From NCBI RefSeq assembly GCF_020329435.1, contig NZ_JAGKJK010000009.1, positions 62,001 to 126,000 of the forward strand: a stretch of 64,000 nt of DNA, in the 5' to 3' direction. This document shows positions 43,509 to 52,188 of this stretch, piece by piece; the first letter of the stretch is position 1, and the number at the start of each line of letters is the position of its first letter. The notes beneath the pieces are model-generated. The model had not been told where the DNA came from, searched no databases, and was given only the letters and a program-made list of their open reading frames with translations. Position numbers and translations under genes: made by a program. Source of the DNA: Bradyrhizobium hereditatis. GTDB lineage: Bacteria > Pseudomonadota > Alphaproteobacteria > Rhizobiales > Xanthobacteraceae.

Positions 43509-44501
43509 TTATGCATTCACGTCGACGACCGTGCGGCCCCGGACCTTCCCCGCGAACATTTGGTGCACCACTTCGGGAACCTCTGCGAGGCCGACCACCT
43601 GCATGGTTCGGGCAAGCTTGTTCACATCCAGATCGCGAGCCAAACGTGACCATGCCTCGATTCGCGCCTCCTGCGGCGCATTCACCGAGTCGATTCCAGC
43701 AAGAGTAACATTGCGCAGGATGAACGGCAGAACCGTTCCGGGAAGATCGGCACCCTGAGCCAAGCCGCACGCCGTCACCACGCCGCGGTACTGCGTCTGC
43801 GCCAATACGTTCACCAGCGTATGACTGCCGACGGAGTCGACTGCTCCAGCCCAACGCTCGCGCGCTATAGGAGCCCCGGGCTCCGAAAGCGTCCGCCGAT
43901 CGATGACATCGGCCGCACCGAGGCTTCGCAGATAATCGGCTTCTTCAAGACGTCCAGTCGATGCAACGACGCGATAACCGAGATCGGCGAGGAGAGCGAT
44001 CGCGATCGAACCGACGCCGCCATTGGCACCGGTTACGATGATATCGCCACGCTGCGGTGTGATGCCGCCATGTTCGAGGGCCAGCACCGACAGCATCGCG
44101 GTGTAACCAGCCGTGCCGATCGCCATGGCATCCTTCGTGGAAAATGGAGCGGGGATCTTCACGAGCCACTCGCCTTTGACCCGCGCTTTCTGGGCGTAAC
44201 CGCCATGGTGGGTCTGGCTCAGTCCCCAGCTGTTGGCGACGACGCGGTCTCCGACGGCGATGCCGGGATAAGAGGATGCCTCCACCGTTCCGGCAAGATC
44301 GATACCGGGAATGAGGGGAAATTGGCGGATGATCTCTGCGCGCCCGCTAATGGCCAGCGCATCCTTGTAGTTCACGGTCGAATAGTCGACAGCAACCGTA
44401 ACGTCGCCAGGCATGAGATCTTGCTCGTTCATTTCGACCACGCTGGTCGAAACCTTCTCACCTGTCTTTGCAGCAAGCAGCGCCTTAAACGTCATCGCCA
44501 T
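43509..44501 (-). CDS. YhdH/AcuI-family acrylyl-CoA reductase-like MDR
   Basis: A 330-aa NADPH-dependent reductase. Family text: 'MTFKALLAAKTGEK', 'VDYSTVNYKDALAISGRAEIIRQFPLIPGIDLAGTV', 'GGYAQKARVKGEWLVKIP', 'AGYTAMLSVLALEHGG' and 'VTGANGGVGSIAIALLADLGYRVVASTGR'. AcuI reduces acryloyl-CoA to propanoyl-CoA; YhdH members also act on other electrophilic enones. It is divergent from HxlR number 2, with a shared intergenic region carrying a repeated operator-like motif. Quinone- or aldehyde-sensing HxlR proteins often control such reductases. Confidence 0.92.
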   Translation of the reverse strand: MAMTFKALLAAKTGEKVSTSVVEMNEQDLMPGDVTVAVDYSTVNYKDALAISGRAEIIRQFPLIPGIDLAGTVEASSYPGIAVGDRVVANSWGLSQTHHGGYAQKARVKGEWLVKIPAPFSTKDAMAIGTAGYTAMLSVLALEHGGITPQRGDIIVTGANGGVGSIAIALLADLGYRVVASTGRLEEADYLRSLGAADVIDRRTLSEPGAPIARERWAGAVDSVGSHTLVNVLAQTQYRGVVTACGLAQGADLPGTVLPFILRNVTLAGIDSVNAPQEARIEAWSRLARDLDVNKLARTMQVVGLAEVPEVVHQMFAGKVRGRTVVDVNA

Positions 44502-44575
44502 ATCCTAAATTGGAGTTTCGCTGTCCACGCACCTAGGGTCGCGCCGCTTGATCGCAAGAAGGCACAATTAAAGCG

Positions 44576-44598
44576 GATACTATCATTTATGTAGGTAC
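44576..44598. promoter_or_regulatory. HxlR-type operator candidate, YhdH side
   Basis: GATACTATCATTTATG followed by TAGGTAC. The core GATA-C-TATC is palindromic. It lies 75 bp upstream of the YhdH-type start (minus strand). It matches 44963-44978 over 16 bp and 26727-26745 over TATCATT...TAGGTAC. Confidence 0.6.
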
Positions 44599-44962
44599 CC
44601 GCCGCGTTCTAACGCGTGAAGCCCTGGCCGCCTCGGCCGATATGACAGCGGGCCTGACATGGCGACGTCGTGCCCGAAGCGCGAGTGGGCAACCTGGTAT
44701 GCCGAGGCTCACCCGCCGGTCGATCTGGCGCGGGCTGTCGACGAGCCCTCTGTCGAGATCCTGCGACTGTCTGCGGCTGTAGTACTTGTTGTATTACGGT
44801 TGTCATGTGATATGAATGCGAAAATCAAGAGCTGTTCAATGGCGTCGATGGTTACATCCGAAGACGTCAACGGGGGGCGTGTGTGACCGGGACTTTCGGT
44901 GCCATGGAATAGGCTTCACACTCTACCGACCCCAGACTAGTGCCCTTCGTGCTGTCATAGCT

Positions 44963-44978
44963 GATACTATCATTTATG
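44963..44978. promoter_or_regulatory. HxlR-type operator candidate, HxlR side
   Basis: GATACTATCATTTATG, identical to 44576-44591, with a preceding T giving the perfect TGATA-C-TATCA palindrome. It overlaps the HxlR ribosome-binding region (GGAGG follows at once), so occupancy would repress hxlR itself. Confidence 0.6.
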
Positions 44979-44987
44979 GAGGTGACC

Positions 44988-45377
44988 ATGCGTCCAAGAA
45001 GGTTTGACGCCAAAAGCGGATGCGCGGTCGGAGTGACGCTCTCCGTCATTGGCGGCATGTGGAAGCCGCTGATCCTGTTTCATCTCTTCGCCGGCAAGAA
45101 GCGGTTCATGGAACTGTCCCGGGCCATCCCTAACGCCACGCAGAGGATATTGACCCTTCAGCTGCGTGAGCTGGAGGCCGATGGCGTGATCGTTCGCCAT
45201 ATCTATCCGCAGATTCCTCCGAAGGTGGAATATGAAATCTCTACGCTCGGCCAGAGCCTCGGGCCCGTACTGCTTTCGCTTCGGAGTTGGGGCAAGCAAC
45301 ATGGCGGTTCAATTGAAGGCGTCTCTCAGCCACACCACGTTCCTGAAGATCGCCAGCTAAACGCATGCGCCCTGTAA
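44988..45377 (+). CDS. HxlR-family transcriptional regulator
   Basis: A 129-aa winged-helix protein of standard HxlR size. The ATG at 44988 is preceded by GGAGGTGACC. The redox-sensitive Cys position is present ('SGCAVGVTLSVIGGMWKPLILFHLF'), followed by 'RFMELSRAIPNATQRILTLQLRELEADGVI' and 'KVEYEISTLGQSLGPVLLSL'. HxlR members such as YodB, HypR and QorR sense quinones or aldehydes and control reductases, which fits the divergent YhdH-type gene. A 16-bp motif near its start and near the divergent gene is the likely binding site. Confidence 0.92.
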   Translation: MRPRRFDAKSGCAVGVTLSVIGGMWKPLILFHLFAGKKRFMELSRAIPNATQRILTLQLRELEADGVIVRHIYPQIPPKVEYEISTLGQSLGPVLLSLRSWGKQHGGSIEGVSQPHHVPEDRQLNACAL

Positions 45378-45596
45378 CGGTTGAATGAGTGATCGCGGAA
45401 ACCTGCGTCGGCCGACTTGAGACGTCTCAAGGTCGCGCCACTTCGCCGGCTCGGATTCCCGTCGAACGCTGACGCGCTTTATCATGACCGGAAAGCTGTC
45501 GCTTTCAGGTGGTACGGCTCTGCCGCTTTCGCAGGCGTGTGCCACAAGCGAGCCTTATCCCATCGATTTATCCGAACGACTTGCGTCGTGTCATCG

Positions 45597-45613
45597 AATT
45601 CCAAATAGGAATT
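45597..45613. promoter_or_regulatory. Secondary 6-5-6 palindrome upstream of site 4
   Basis: AATTCC-AAATA-GGAATT, perfect arms, same spacing as the AGTTCT-N5-AGAACT sites. It could be an auxiliary site for the same regulator. No promoter elements were recognised around it. Confidence 0.4.
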
Positions 45614-45668
45614 AGGGGCGTACGACCGACGCATCTGCGTCCTCAAAATTGATAGACAGTCGTCCGAC

Positions 45669-45697
45669 TTGACAGTTCTATTTTAGAACTATTTACT
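45669..45697 (+). promoter_or_regulatory. Promoter with embedded palindromic operator, site 4
   Basis: -35 TTGACA (45669-45674), a 17-bp spacer and -10 TTTACT (45692-45697). The perfect palindrome AGTTCT-ATTTT-AGAACT is at 45674-45690. It drives the ligase-receptor operon at 45787. Confidence 0.82.
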
Positions 45698-45786
45698 CGA
45701 CCTGCCGATCGACATGAAGGAGCGAACCTGCCCGTTTGAAGGGGGCCGCGTAGCGCTCCCGGAAGAAAAGGCGCGAGGAGGATGGC

Positions 45787-47382
45787 ATGAGGAGCGTGGA
45801 CGATATCACTGCGGCCGAATTGCTCGACGGCCTGCCGTCCAGGGTACATGAGGTCTATGCGCCGTTCGTGCGGGACATCCCCGATCATCCGGCGTTCGTG
45901 GAAGGGGGGCGTTCGTGGAGCTACCGGCAGTTCTCGGAAGCTGTCGACGCCGCCGCGAAGGATCTTTCCAATTTGGGAATCAGGCCCGGCGATCGCGTGA
46001 TGATTGCGAGCGAGAACAGTGTGGCTCTCGGGGCGATGCTTTTCGCGGCGAGTAAGCTCGATGCTTGGGGCATTGCGGTTAATCCCCGCCTCTCTGCCAG
46101 GGAAATCGATCTGATCGGGACGCACAGCGGCGCCAGACGCGTGCTGTTCAACTCGGCGCTTTCAAAGGAAGCTGCCGATCACGCCAGCCGCGTCGGCGCT
46201 AAAATAGATGCTGTGGGACCGTTCGGTGGAATCGGCATTGGTCCTCTCAATGCGGATGCGCAAGCGGAGCCCGTCGAGAAGGATGGCGACCGACAGGTCG
46301 CGGGCCTTCTCTACACCTCGGGCACGACCGGTGCTCCGAAGGGAGTCATGCTGAGCCACCGCAACCTCCTCTTTACCGCAAAGACTTCGGGAATCCTTCG
46401 TCAAAGCGGACCGGCCGACCGCATCTACGGCGTGCTGCCGATGTCCCACATCGTGGGGTACTCGATCCTGTTGATCGCCACGCTGATGCACGGCGGCACA
46501 TTGTATGTTGTGGCCAGGGCCGATCCCGCTGCGCTGGCCCATGCCATCGCCGAGGAGGGGATTACAAGCCTGTTCGGCGTACCTGCCACATATCAGCGTC
46601 TGCTCGAACACAAGGCGGTCAAGGGCATTCAACGGCTCGAACGGGGCAGGCTGCGGGTCATGGCCGTTGCCGGCGCTCCCCTCGACCTTGATCTGAAGAA
46701 GCGGATCGAGGACGAATTCGGAATCCCTCTATTGAACAACTACGGCATAACCGAATGTTCGCCGGGCCTATCGGGTGTCCGCTCAGAACGTCCTGTCACA
46801 GACGAGTCGGTCGGCCCCTTTCTTCCCGGCATAGAGCACCGCATCGTGAACAGGCAGGGCAAGAACGTTGCGACCGGCGAAGTAGGCGAACTGCACGTCC
46901 GAGGCCCCAACGTGATGCTCGGCTACTATCGTGCTCCGGAACTCACGGCAGCGGCGATCGATGACCAGGGGTGGTTCAACACGGGTGACCTCGCGCGGGT
47001 GAACGGCGAGGGCCATCTCTACATCGCTGGCCGAACCAAAGAACTCATCATCCGCTCCGGCTTCAACGTCTACCCCGCTGAGGTGGAGGCGGTTCTGAAC
47101 GCGCACGAGCAAGTCGTCCAATCAGCTGTGGTGGGACGACCGGTTGATGGCAATGAGGAGGTCGTCGCGTTCGTGCAGCTTCTCCCCGGCGCCAGAGTTA
47201 GCGCCGAAGACCTGAAGACGTACACGGCCCAACAGCTCACTTCGTACAAGCGTCCGACTGAACTGATCGTGCTCGACGCTCTGCCCGCGGCCTCCACCGG
47301 CAAGATACTCAAACACAAGCTGCGAGAGATCGCGATCGAGCGAGGGGCTGCGAAGGTGTCCGATGCGGCAGCCGCGGGCTGA
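45787..47382 (+). CDS. AMP-forming acyl-CoA ligase
   Basis: A 531-aa ANL ligase, complete. P-loop 'YTSGTTGAPKGVMLSHRNLL', A5 'NNYGITECSPGLS', A7 'GWFNTGDLARVNGEGHLYIAGRTKELII', hinge 'SGFNVYPAEVEAVLN' and catalytic Lys in 'PAASTGKILKHKL'. The N-terminal 'GLPSRVHEVYAPFV' is shared with the internally deleted ligase at 31947, so the two are paralogues. It is first in the operon behind site 4, followed by a receptor gene; this mirrors the receptor-ligase pair at 22838-26026. The substrate is unknown, perhaps the acid bound by the adjacent receptor. Confidence 0.93.
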   Translation: MRSVDDITAAELLDGLPSRVHEVYAPFVRDIPDHPAFVEGGRSWSYRQFSEAVDAAAKDLSNLGIRPGDRVMIASENSVALGAMLFAASKLDAWGIAVNPRLSAREIDLIGTHSGARRVLFNSALSKEAADHASRVGAKIDAVGPFGGIGIGPLNADAQAEPVEKDGDRQVAGLLYTSGTTGAPKGVMLSHRNLLFTAKTSGILRQSGPADRIYGVLPMSHIVGYSILLIATLMHGGTLYVVARADPAALAHAIAEEGITSLFGVPATYQRLLEHKAVKGIQRLERGRLRVMAVAGAPLDLDLKKRIEDEFGIPLLNNYGITECSPGLSGVRSERPVTDESVGPFLPGIEHRIVNRQGKNVATGEVGELHVRGPNVMLGYYRAPELTAAAIDDQGWFNTGDLARVNGEGHLYIAGRTKELIIRSGFNVYPAEVEAVLNAHEQVVQSAVVGRPVDGNEEVVAFVQLLPGARVSAEDLKTYTAQQLTSYKRPTELIVLDALPAASTGKILKHKLREIAIERGAAKVSDAAAAG

Positions 47383-47478
47383 CACAACGTCGCGAGAAAC
47401 GGTGTCGATCGCGAAGATCGCAGGGAAGTTCAACGAATAGTGCGCGACGCAATCCGTCGCCGAACAAGGGAGAAGTCG

Positions 47479-48679
47479 ATGCTCTGGAAGTCCATACTAG
47501 CAGCGGCGATCGGCGTGACGATTGTCGGCGTGCAGGCGCGTGCAGAAACACCCGGCGTCACCGGCGCCGAAGTGAAGGTGGGGGCTACGTTCCCGTTTAG
47601 TGGTCCCGCATCGCCGCTCAGCAATACCGGCAAGGGTCTGATCGCCTACATCAATTCGATCAACGACCGCGGTGGCATCAACGGCCGCAAGATAAACCTC
47701 ATTACCTACGACGATGCTTACAGTCCTCCCAAGACGGTGGAGCAGACCAGAAAGCTTATCGAAAGCGACGAGGTGGCATTCCTGTTCGGTCCGCTGGGTA
47801 CGCCCGGCATCAGCGCCACCATCAAGTACGTCAACGCGAAGAAAGTGCCTCATCTGTTCGTAGTGAGCGGGGTCACCAAATTCACGAACTTCGTTGAATT
47901 TCCGATGACCACCACGGGGCTGCCCAGCTATGACACGGAAGGGCGAATCTACGCGAAGTACATCACCCAGGCCCGGCCGGACGCAAAGATTGCGATCCTT
48001 TATCAGAACGACGATTTGGGTAAGGACTTCGTCAATGCATTCAAAGGCTACCTGAAAGGCGACTTCGACAAGAAGGTTGTAGCGTCCTCGTACGAAGTGA
48101 CCGAGCCGACGATCGATTCCCACGTGGTGAAATTGAAATCGTCTGGCGCAGAGGCGTTCCTGGTCGCCGGCACGCCGAAATTCGCGGCCCAAGCCATCAA
48201 GAAGGTTGACGAGATCGGTTGGAAGCCGCTGTTCCTGATCAATTTGGTGTCGAGTTCAGTCTCTTCAACTATCGTCCCAGCGGGGCCGGAGAAAGCTGTG
48301 GGCATCGTCGCCGCGACAATCTTCAAGGATCCGGGCGACAAGAAGTGGGCCGATGATCCCGGCATCAAGTGGTTACCGCGACTATTTCGCGAAATACCTG
48401 CCGGGTGCCGACATCGGTGATGCCAACTATCTGTTCGGTACGCAGCAGGGACAGATCCTGGAGCAGGTGCTCAAGCAGTGCGGTGACGATCTCTCGCGCG
48501 AAAACATCGTCAAGCAATCGCGGAGCATACGCGGGCTGTCGCTGCCGACTCTCGTACCGGGCGTTACGATCAACACGGGCCTGGAAAGCAGCATGGCGTA
48601 CACGCAGCTTCAGTTGCAGCGCTGGACCGGCAGTTCCTGGGAGCAGTTCGGAAACGTACTCAGCGCCGAGCAAGAGTGA
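47479..48679 (+). pseudogene. LivK-type substrate-binding protein, frameshifted near the C-terminus
   Basis: A paralogue of the receptor at 22838. The ATG at 47479 (AAGGGAG upstream) opens a signal peptide 'MLWKSILAAAIGVTIVGVQARA-E', then 'GVTGAEVKVGATFPFSGPASP' and 'YDDAYSPPKTVEQTRKLIE'. The frame holds to 'ADDPGIK' and then has one extra T at about 48370. The remaining 100 or so residues continue in the next frame ('GYRDYFAKYLPGADIGDANYL' to 'NVLSAEQE') and align fully with the intact paralogue. A single-base error in the sequence would restore it; otherwise it is a young pseudogene. Confidence 0.88.
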
Positions 48680-48748
48680 ACTTGCCTTTTGAAGTGCAAT
48701 GCGGGCGATCTGAGCCCTCAAAGCCACCAGCTGAATCAAGGAGCGCGA

Positions 48749-49849
48749 ATGTCCAGCGACGTACTCTTCCGGCCTTTCAAGTTAAAAGGGCTGAACTTGC
48801 CGAACCGGGTCGTGATGGCGCCGATGACGCGCTCGTTCTCTCCGGGCGGAATTCCGACCGAAGACGTCGCGCGGTACTACCGCCGCCGTGCCGAAGGGGC
48901 GGTCGGGTTCATCATATCGGAGGGTACGGGCGTGGATCGTCCGGCATCCCTGAACGATCCGAATGTTCCCCGCTTTTATGGCGATAAGGAACTGGCGGGC
49001 TGGCGGCGTGTGGTCGACGAGGTGCACGCTGCGGGCGGCCTGATGGCGCCGCAGCTATGGCATGTCGGAGCCGTTCGCACGCGCGCCCAGGATTGGTCTC
49101 CTCCCGGTGCCTACGATAGTCCGTCCGGTCTGTCGCGACCGGAGAAGAAGTTCGGCGAGCCGATGAGCGAAGAGGACATCGCAGACGCCATTCGCGCTTT
49201 CGCCGATGCGGCGCTTGCCGCGAAGCGTTTGGGATTCGATGCCGTCGAATTGCACGGCGCGCACGGCTATCTGATCGATCAGTTCTTCTGGGAGGGTACC
49301 AATCGCCGCGAGGATACCTATGGAGGCAAGGACCTGCCCGGCCGGGCCCGGTTTGCCGCTGATATTGTCCACGCGGTGCGCACGTCGATCGGACCGGATT
49401 TTCCGATATTGCTCCGGATCAGCCAATGGAAGCAGCAGGACTACGAAGTGAAGCTGGCCGACACGCCTCGCGCATTGGAAGCCTGGCTCAAACCTCTGGT
49501 CGATGCGGGCGTCGACATTTTGCATTGCTCGCAACGGCGCTTCTGGGAGCCGGAGTTCGATGGCTCCGATTTGAATTTCGCGGGATGGGCGAAGAAAGTG
49601 ACGGGAGTACCGACGATTTCGGTCGGTTCGGTCGGTCTGACCGGCGAATTCATCGCCGCATACGGCGGAGAGAGCTCCCGTCCGGCGTCCCTCGACGAGT
49701 TGATCCGCCGCCTCGATCGCGAGGAGTTCGATCTTGTCGCGGTGGGGCGGGCGCTGCTTCAGGATCCGCAGTGGCTGCTGAAGATACGTGACGGCCGGAC
49801 GGAAGAACTCATGGCTTTCGAACGGACCGCGTTCGCCGCGCTGAGCTGA
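48749..49849 (+). CDS. Old yellow enzyme family NADH:flavin oxidoreductase
   Basis: A 366-aa FMN TIM-barrel ene-reductase. The ATG at 48749 has AAGGAG upstream. Text: 'LFRPFKLKGLNLPNRVVMAPMTRSFSPGG', 'GLMAPQLWHVGAVR', the signature 'VELHGAHGYLIDQFFWEGTNRREDTYGG' and phosphate-binding 'VAVGRALLQDPQW'. It reduces activated C=C bonds, for example of an enone or enoyl intermediate. It follows the receptor gene after about 70 bp in the operon behind site 4. There is no N-terminal-type Fe-S module, so it is the classical OYE class and not the 2,4-dienoyl-CoA reductase FadH. Confidence 0.93.
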   Translation: MSSDVLFRPFKLKGLNLPNRVVMAPMTRSFSPGGIPTEDVARYYRRRAEGAVGFIISEGTGVDRPASLNDPNVPRFYGDKELAGWRRVVDEVHAAGGLMAPQLWHVGAVRTRAQDWSPPGAYDSPSGLSRPEKKFGEPMSEEDIADAIRAFADAALAAKRLGFDAVELHGAHGYLIDQFFWEGTNRREDTYGGKDLPGRARFAADIVHAVRTSIGPDFPILLRISQWKQQDYEVKLADTPRALEAWLKPLVDAGVDILHCSQRRFWEPEFDGSDLNFAGWAKKVTGVPTISVGSVGLTGEFIAAYGGESSRPASLDELIRRLDREEFDLVAVGRALLQDPQWLLKIRDGRTEELMAFERTAFAALS

Positions 49850-50034
49850 ACGGCGACCCGACCCAGAATTATTAGGACGGTTCTCGGCCGAGGTCTAGCG
49901 TTACTGAATGGGGGCTATCCAGATGCTTTGTAGCCGATCCTTTGGCGACCATTCCAAGCTGGCTGGGAAAAAATAATTGGCTGCAGCCTGCATGTCGTTG
50001 CGCAGTCGCCTGGAAGCAATTCGGAGACCAGCAA

Positions 50035-50827
50035 ATGAACGAGACGAAAACCCAAGTCGGCCAGATCCGGACCGAGGTGCACGGGCATGTGTTCAAGATC
50101 ATCATCGACAACGTGGCAAAGAAGAACTCCTTCAGTCCGCAGATGATGGCGCAGATGTCGGATGCGATGACGCTTCTTGATCGAACGGACGATTACTGGG
50201 TCGGGGTGCTCTGTGCCGAAGGCCCGGATTTCACGGCCGGGCTGGATATGCCGAAATTTTTTGGACCAAACGCTGAGAATACCGAGATCAAGGCCGGCAA
50301 CATCGATGCGTTCGCGCTGAAAAGCCGATGCCGCAAGCCGATTGTGACGGCAGTGCAGGGGGATATGTTTCACGATCGGCATCGAAATGATGCTGGCTGG
50401 CGACATTGTCGTGGCGGCCGACGACGCCCGGTTCTGCCAGATGGAATCCAAGCGCGGGATCGCACCGCTCGGTGGCGCCCACTTTCGCTATCTGACCCGG
50501 GCCGGCTGGGGAGATGCGATGTATCATTTGTTTCTGTGTGACGAGTTCAATGCGGCCCGGGCGCACAAAATCGGGTTTGTTCAGGAAGTCGTCGCTCCCG
50601 GCCGGCAGATCGCCCGCGCAATGGAGATTGCGGATCTGATCGCCAGGAACGCGCCGATCGGCATTCAGGTAACCAAGGAAGCCGCGCTGAAATACATCGA
50701 GGGCGGTGAAAAAGCTGCGATCGATTACATCCCGAATATCAAGGATCGCGTCTTCAGCAGCGAAGACATGAAAGAAGGCATCCAGTCTTTCGTGGAACGT
50801 CGCTCGGCAGTGTTCCGCGGCAAATAG
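50035..50827 (+). pseudogene. Enoyl-CoA hydratase/isomerase with a frameshift in a G-run
   Basis: Crotonase-family gene of about 263 codons split by one extra base. The first part (ATG 50035, 'VHGHVFKIIIDNVAKKNSFSPQMM', 'GPDFTAGLDMPKFFG', 'CRKPIVTAVQG') ends at a run of five G (50358-50362). The protein then continues in the next frame as 'ICFTIGIEMMLAGDIVVAADDARFCQ', 'RGIAPLGGAHFRYLTRAGW' and 'EGIQSFVERRSAVFRGK'. Both halves are well preserved, so either the indel is recent or it is a homopolymer sequencing error. Confidence 0.88.
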
Positions 50828-50891
50828 GGATTCCGCGGATCCCCACGTAACCGCGCAGCAGAACTTCGCCCAAAAGCTTGAGGATCTGACT

Positions 50892-51251
50892 ATGGGAAGC
50901 ATCAAGAAGGCATTCGATCTCACCGGCAAGAATGCTCTTGTTACAGGCGGCTCCCGCGGCCTTGGGCTGCAAATCGCCGAGGCGCTAGGTGAGCAAGGGG
51001 CGCGGGTCGTAATTTCCTCTCGCAAGGCGCCGGATCTGGAAAAGGCCCAGGCGCATCTTGCCGGTCTCGGCATCAAGGCGGAGTGGATCGCAGCGGACAA
51101 TTCCAGGGACGAAGACGTCAAGCGACTCACTGACGAAGCGATCAAGAAGCTCGGCCGGGTGGACATTCTGGTGAACAACGCGGGCGCAAACTGGGGCGCG
51201 CCGACCGAGGATCACCCGATCGAGGCGTGGGACAAGGTGATGGCGGTCTGA
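50892..51251 (+). pseudogene. 3'-truncated short-chain dehydrogenase
   Basis: A 119-aa open frame covering only the cofactor half of an SDR: 'LTGKNALVTGGSRGLGLQIAEALGEQGARVVISSRK' and 'VDILVNNAGANWGAPTEDHPIEAWDKVM', then an abrupt 'AV' and stop. The Ser/Tyr/Lys half (about 130 residues) is missing, and following DNA encodes nothing similar. It is the last gene of the decaying operon behind site 4. The truncation point marks a deletion or rearrangement boundary just before the tetR promoter. Confidence 0.85.
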
Positions 51252-51348
51252 CTTCGGTGCTGTCGTCTTCCTGAACTTCTCTGTCTCGCCGCTTTCGGTT
51301 TGGTGGTGATATGCGCCTTTCTGCGGAGTTCAGTTTTTATATGACGAT

Positions 51349-51381
51349 AAGCATCTAACGTTTCTAAGCATCTAACATTTC
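51349..51381. promoter_or_regulatory. Tandem direct repeat upstream of tetR
   Basis: AAGCATCTAACGTTTC (51349-51364) and AAGCATCTAACATTTC (51366-51381), 17 bp apart start to start with one mismatch. They lie 31 bp upstream of the TetR start and are possibly an autoregulatory site. Confidence 0.5.
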
Positions 51382-51411
51382 GCTGTTTACTAGGTTAGCT
51401 CGGAGCAGGCA

Positions 51412-52008
51412 ATGCGTTACACGAAAGACCATGGGCAGCAGACGCGCAGGCGGATTGTCGAAAATGCTTCCTATGGTCTGCGTCAGAACGGTGCCGACGC
51501 CTTGAGTGTGGTCGACCTGATGAAGCTCGCTGATCTGACGCATGGCAGCTTCTACGCCTACTTCAAGTCACGTGACGCTTTGGTCGTCGAAGCGCTCGCC
51601 TTGGCCATGGATCAAACCGTCACCCACTGGCTGAATTTGACGCAAGGGTTGTCCGACGCGAAAGGATTCGACGCCGTTGCCGAGTCCTATCTGAGCCCCC
51701 GCCATCGCAACAATCCGGCCCGTGGCTGTGCGCTTCCGGCCTTAGCCGCGGAGATCGGACGCTCAGGCCCGGAGGCGCGGCGTACATTTGCAGCCGGGCT
51801 CGAGAAAATGATCGACTTCATCGCGGGGTTGATCCCGAAGAGGCCCTCATCCGATGCACGGCAGGCTGCCGCCGGCGCAATTGCCACCATGGTCGGTTCG
51901 ATCGTGCTCGCGCGTGCAGCCGGCGACAAGCGGCTGTCTGACGCCGTTTTGGAAGCCGGTCGGCAGGCCCTGCGCAATCAGGCCGCCAATTTCTTTCCGA
52001 GTCCATAA
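51412..52008 (+). CDS. TetR-family transcriptional regulator
   Basis: A 198-aa repressor. The N-terminal helix-turn-helix is 'RRRIVENASYGLRQNGADALSVVDLMKLADLTHGSFYAYFKSRDALVVEALA' (residues 10-65), the ligand domain after that with 'GCALPALAAEIGRSGPEARRTFAAGLE' and 'MVGSIVLARAAGDKRLSDAVLEAG', as in TetR_C members near AcrR-like families. A direct repeat precedes it and a pair of strong 20-bp palindromes follows it before the reductase operon, so local repression of that operon is likely (inference). Confidence 0.92.
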   Translation: MRYTKDHGQQTRRRIVENASYGLRQNGADALSVVDLMKLADLTHGSFYAYFKSRDALVVEALALAMDQTVTHWLNLTQGLSDAKGFDAVAESYLSPRHRNNPARGCALPALAAEIGRSGPEARRTFAAGLEKMIDFIAGLIPKRPSSDARQAAAGAIATMVGSIVLARAAGDKRLSDAVLEAGRQALRNQAANFFPSP

Positions 52009-52188
52009 GCTTCCAGCAGAGACCATACCTTGCAAATGCGGGACGAGACGTTGATGCCGGGTGAATTCTTCCCGATTCTGCGTCGGGTTAGCTCCTTGGC
52101 GATGATGCGGCTCTGAAAGCGAGCCAAAGGACCACCGGGCGCGCAACCTACCGTCGACGCACCGAGCAAGTTGGGGCCTGCAATTATC

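Larger units (their letters stand above)
44502..44987. other. Divergent regulatory region between the YhdH-type gene and HxlR number 2
   Basis: No gene is supported in these 486 bp. It holds two copies of GATACTATCATTTATG (44576-44591 and 44963-44978), 387 bp apart, one near each divergent gene, and one of them carries the TAGGTAC extension also found near HxlR number 1. Confidence 0.55.
45378..45786. other. Intergenic region with two palindromes
   Basis: No gene is supported. Besides operator site 4 (45669-45697) there is a perfect 6-5-6 palindrome AATTCC-AAATA-GGAATT at 45597-45613, 77 bp upstream (start to start), with the same geometry and partly the same bases. Confidence 0.55.

Noticed and set aside
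43821..44594. 257-aa plus-strand gene opposite the YhdH-type reductase
   Set aside because: Shadow of a well-supported reductase; no recognisable domain.
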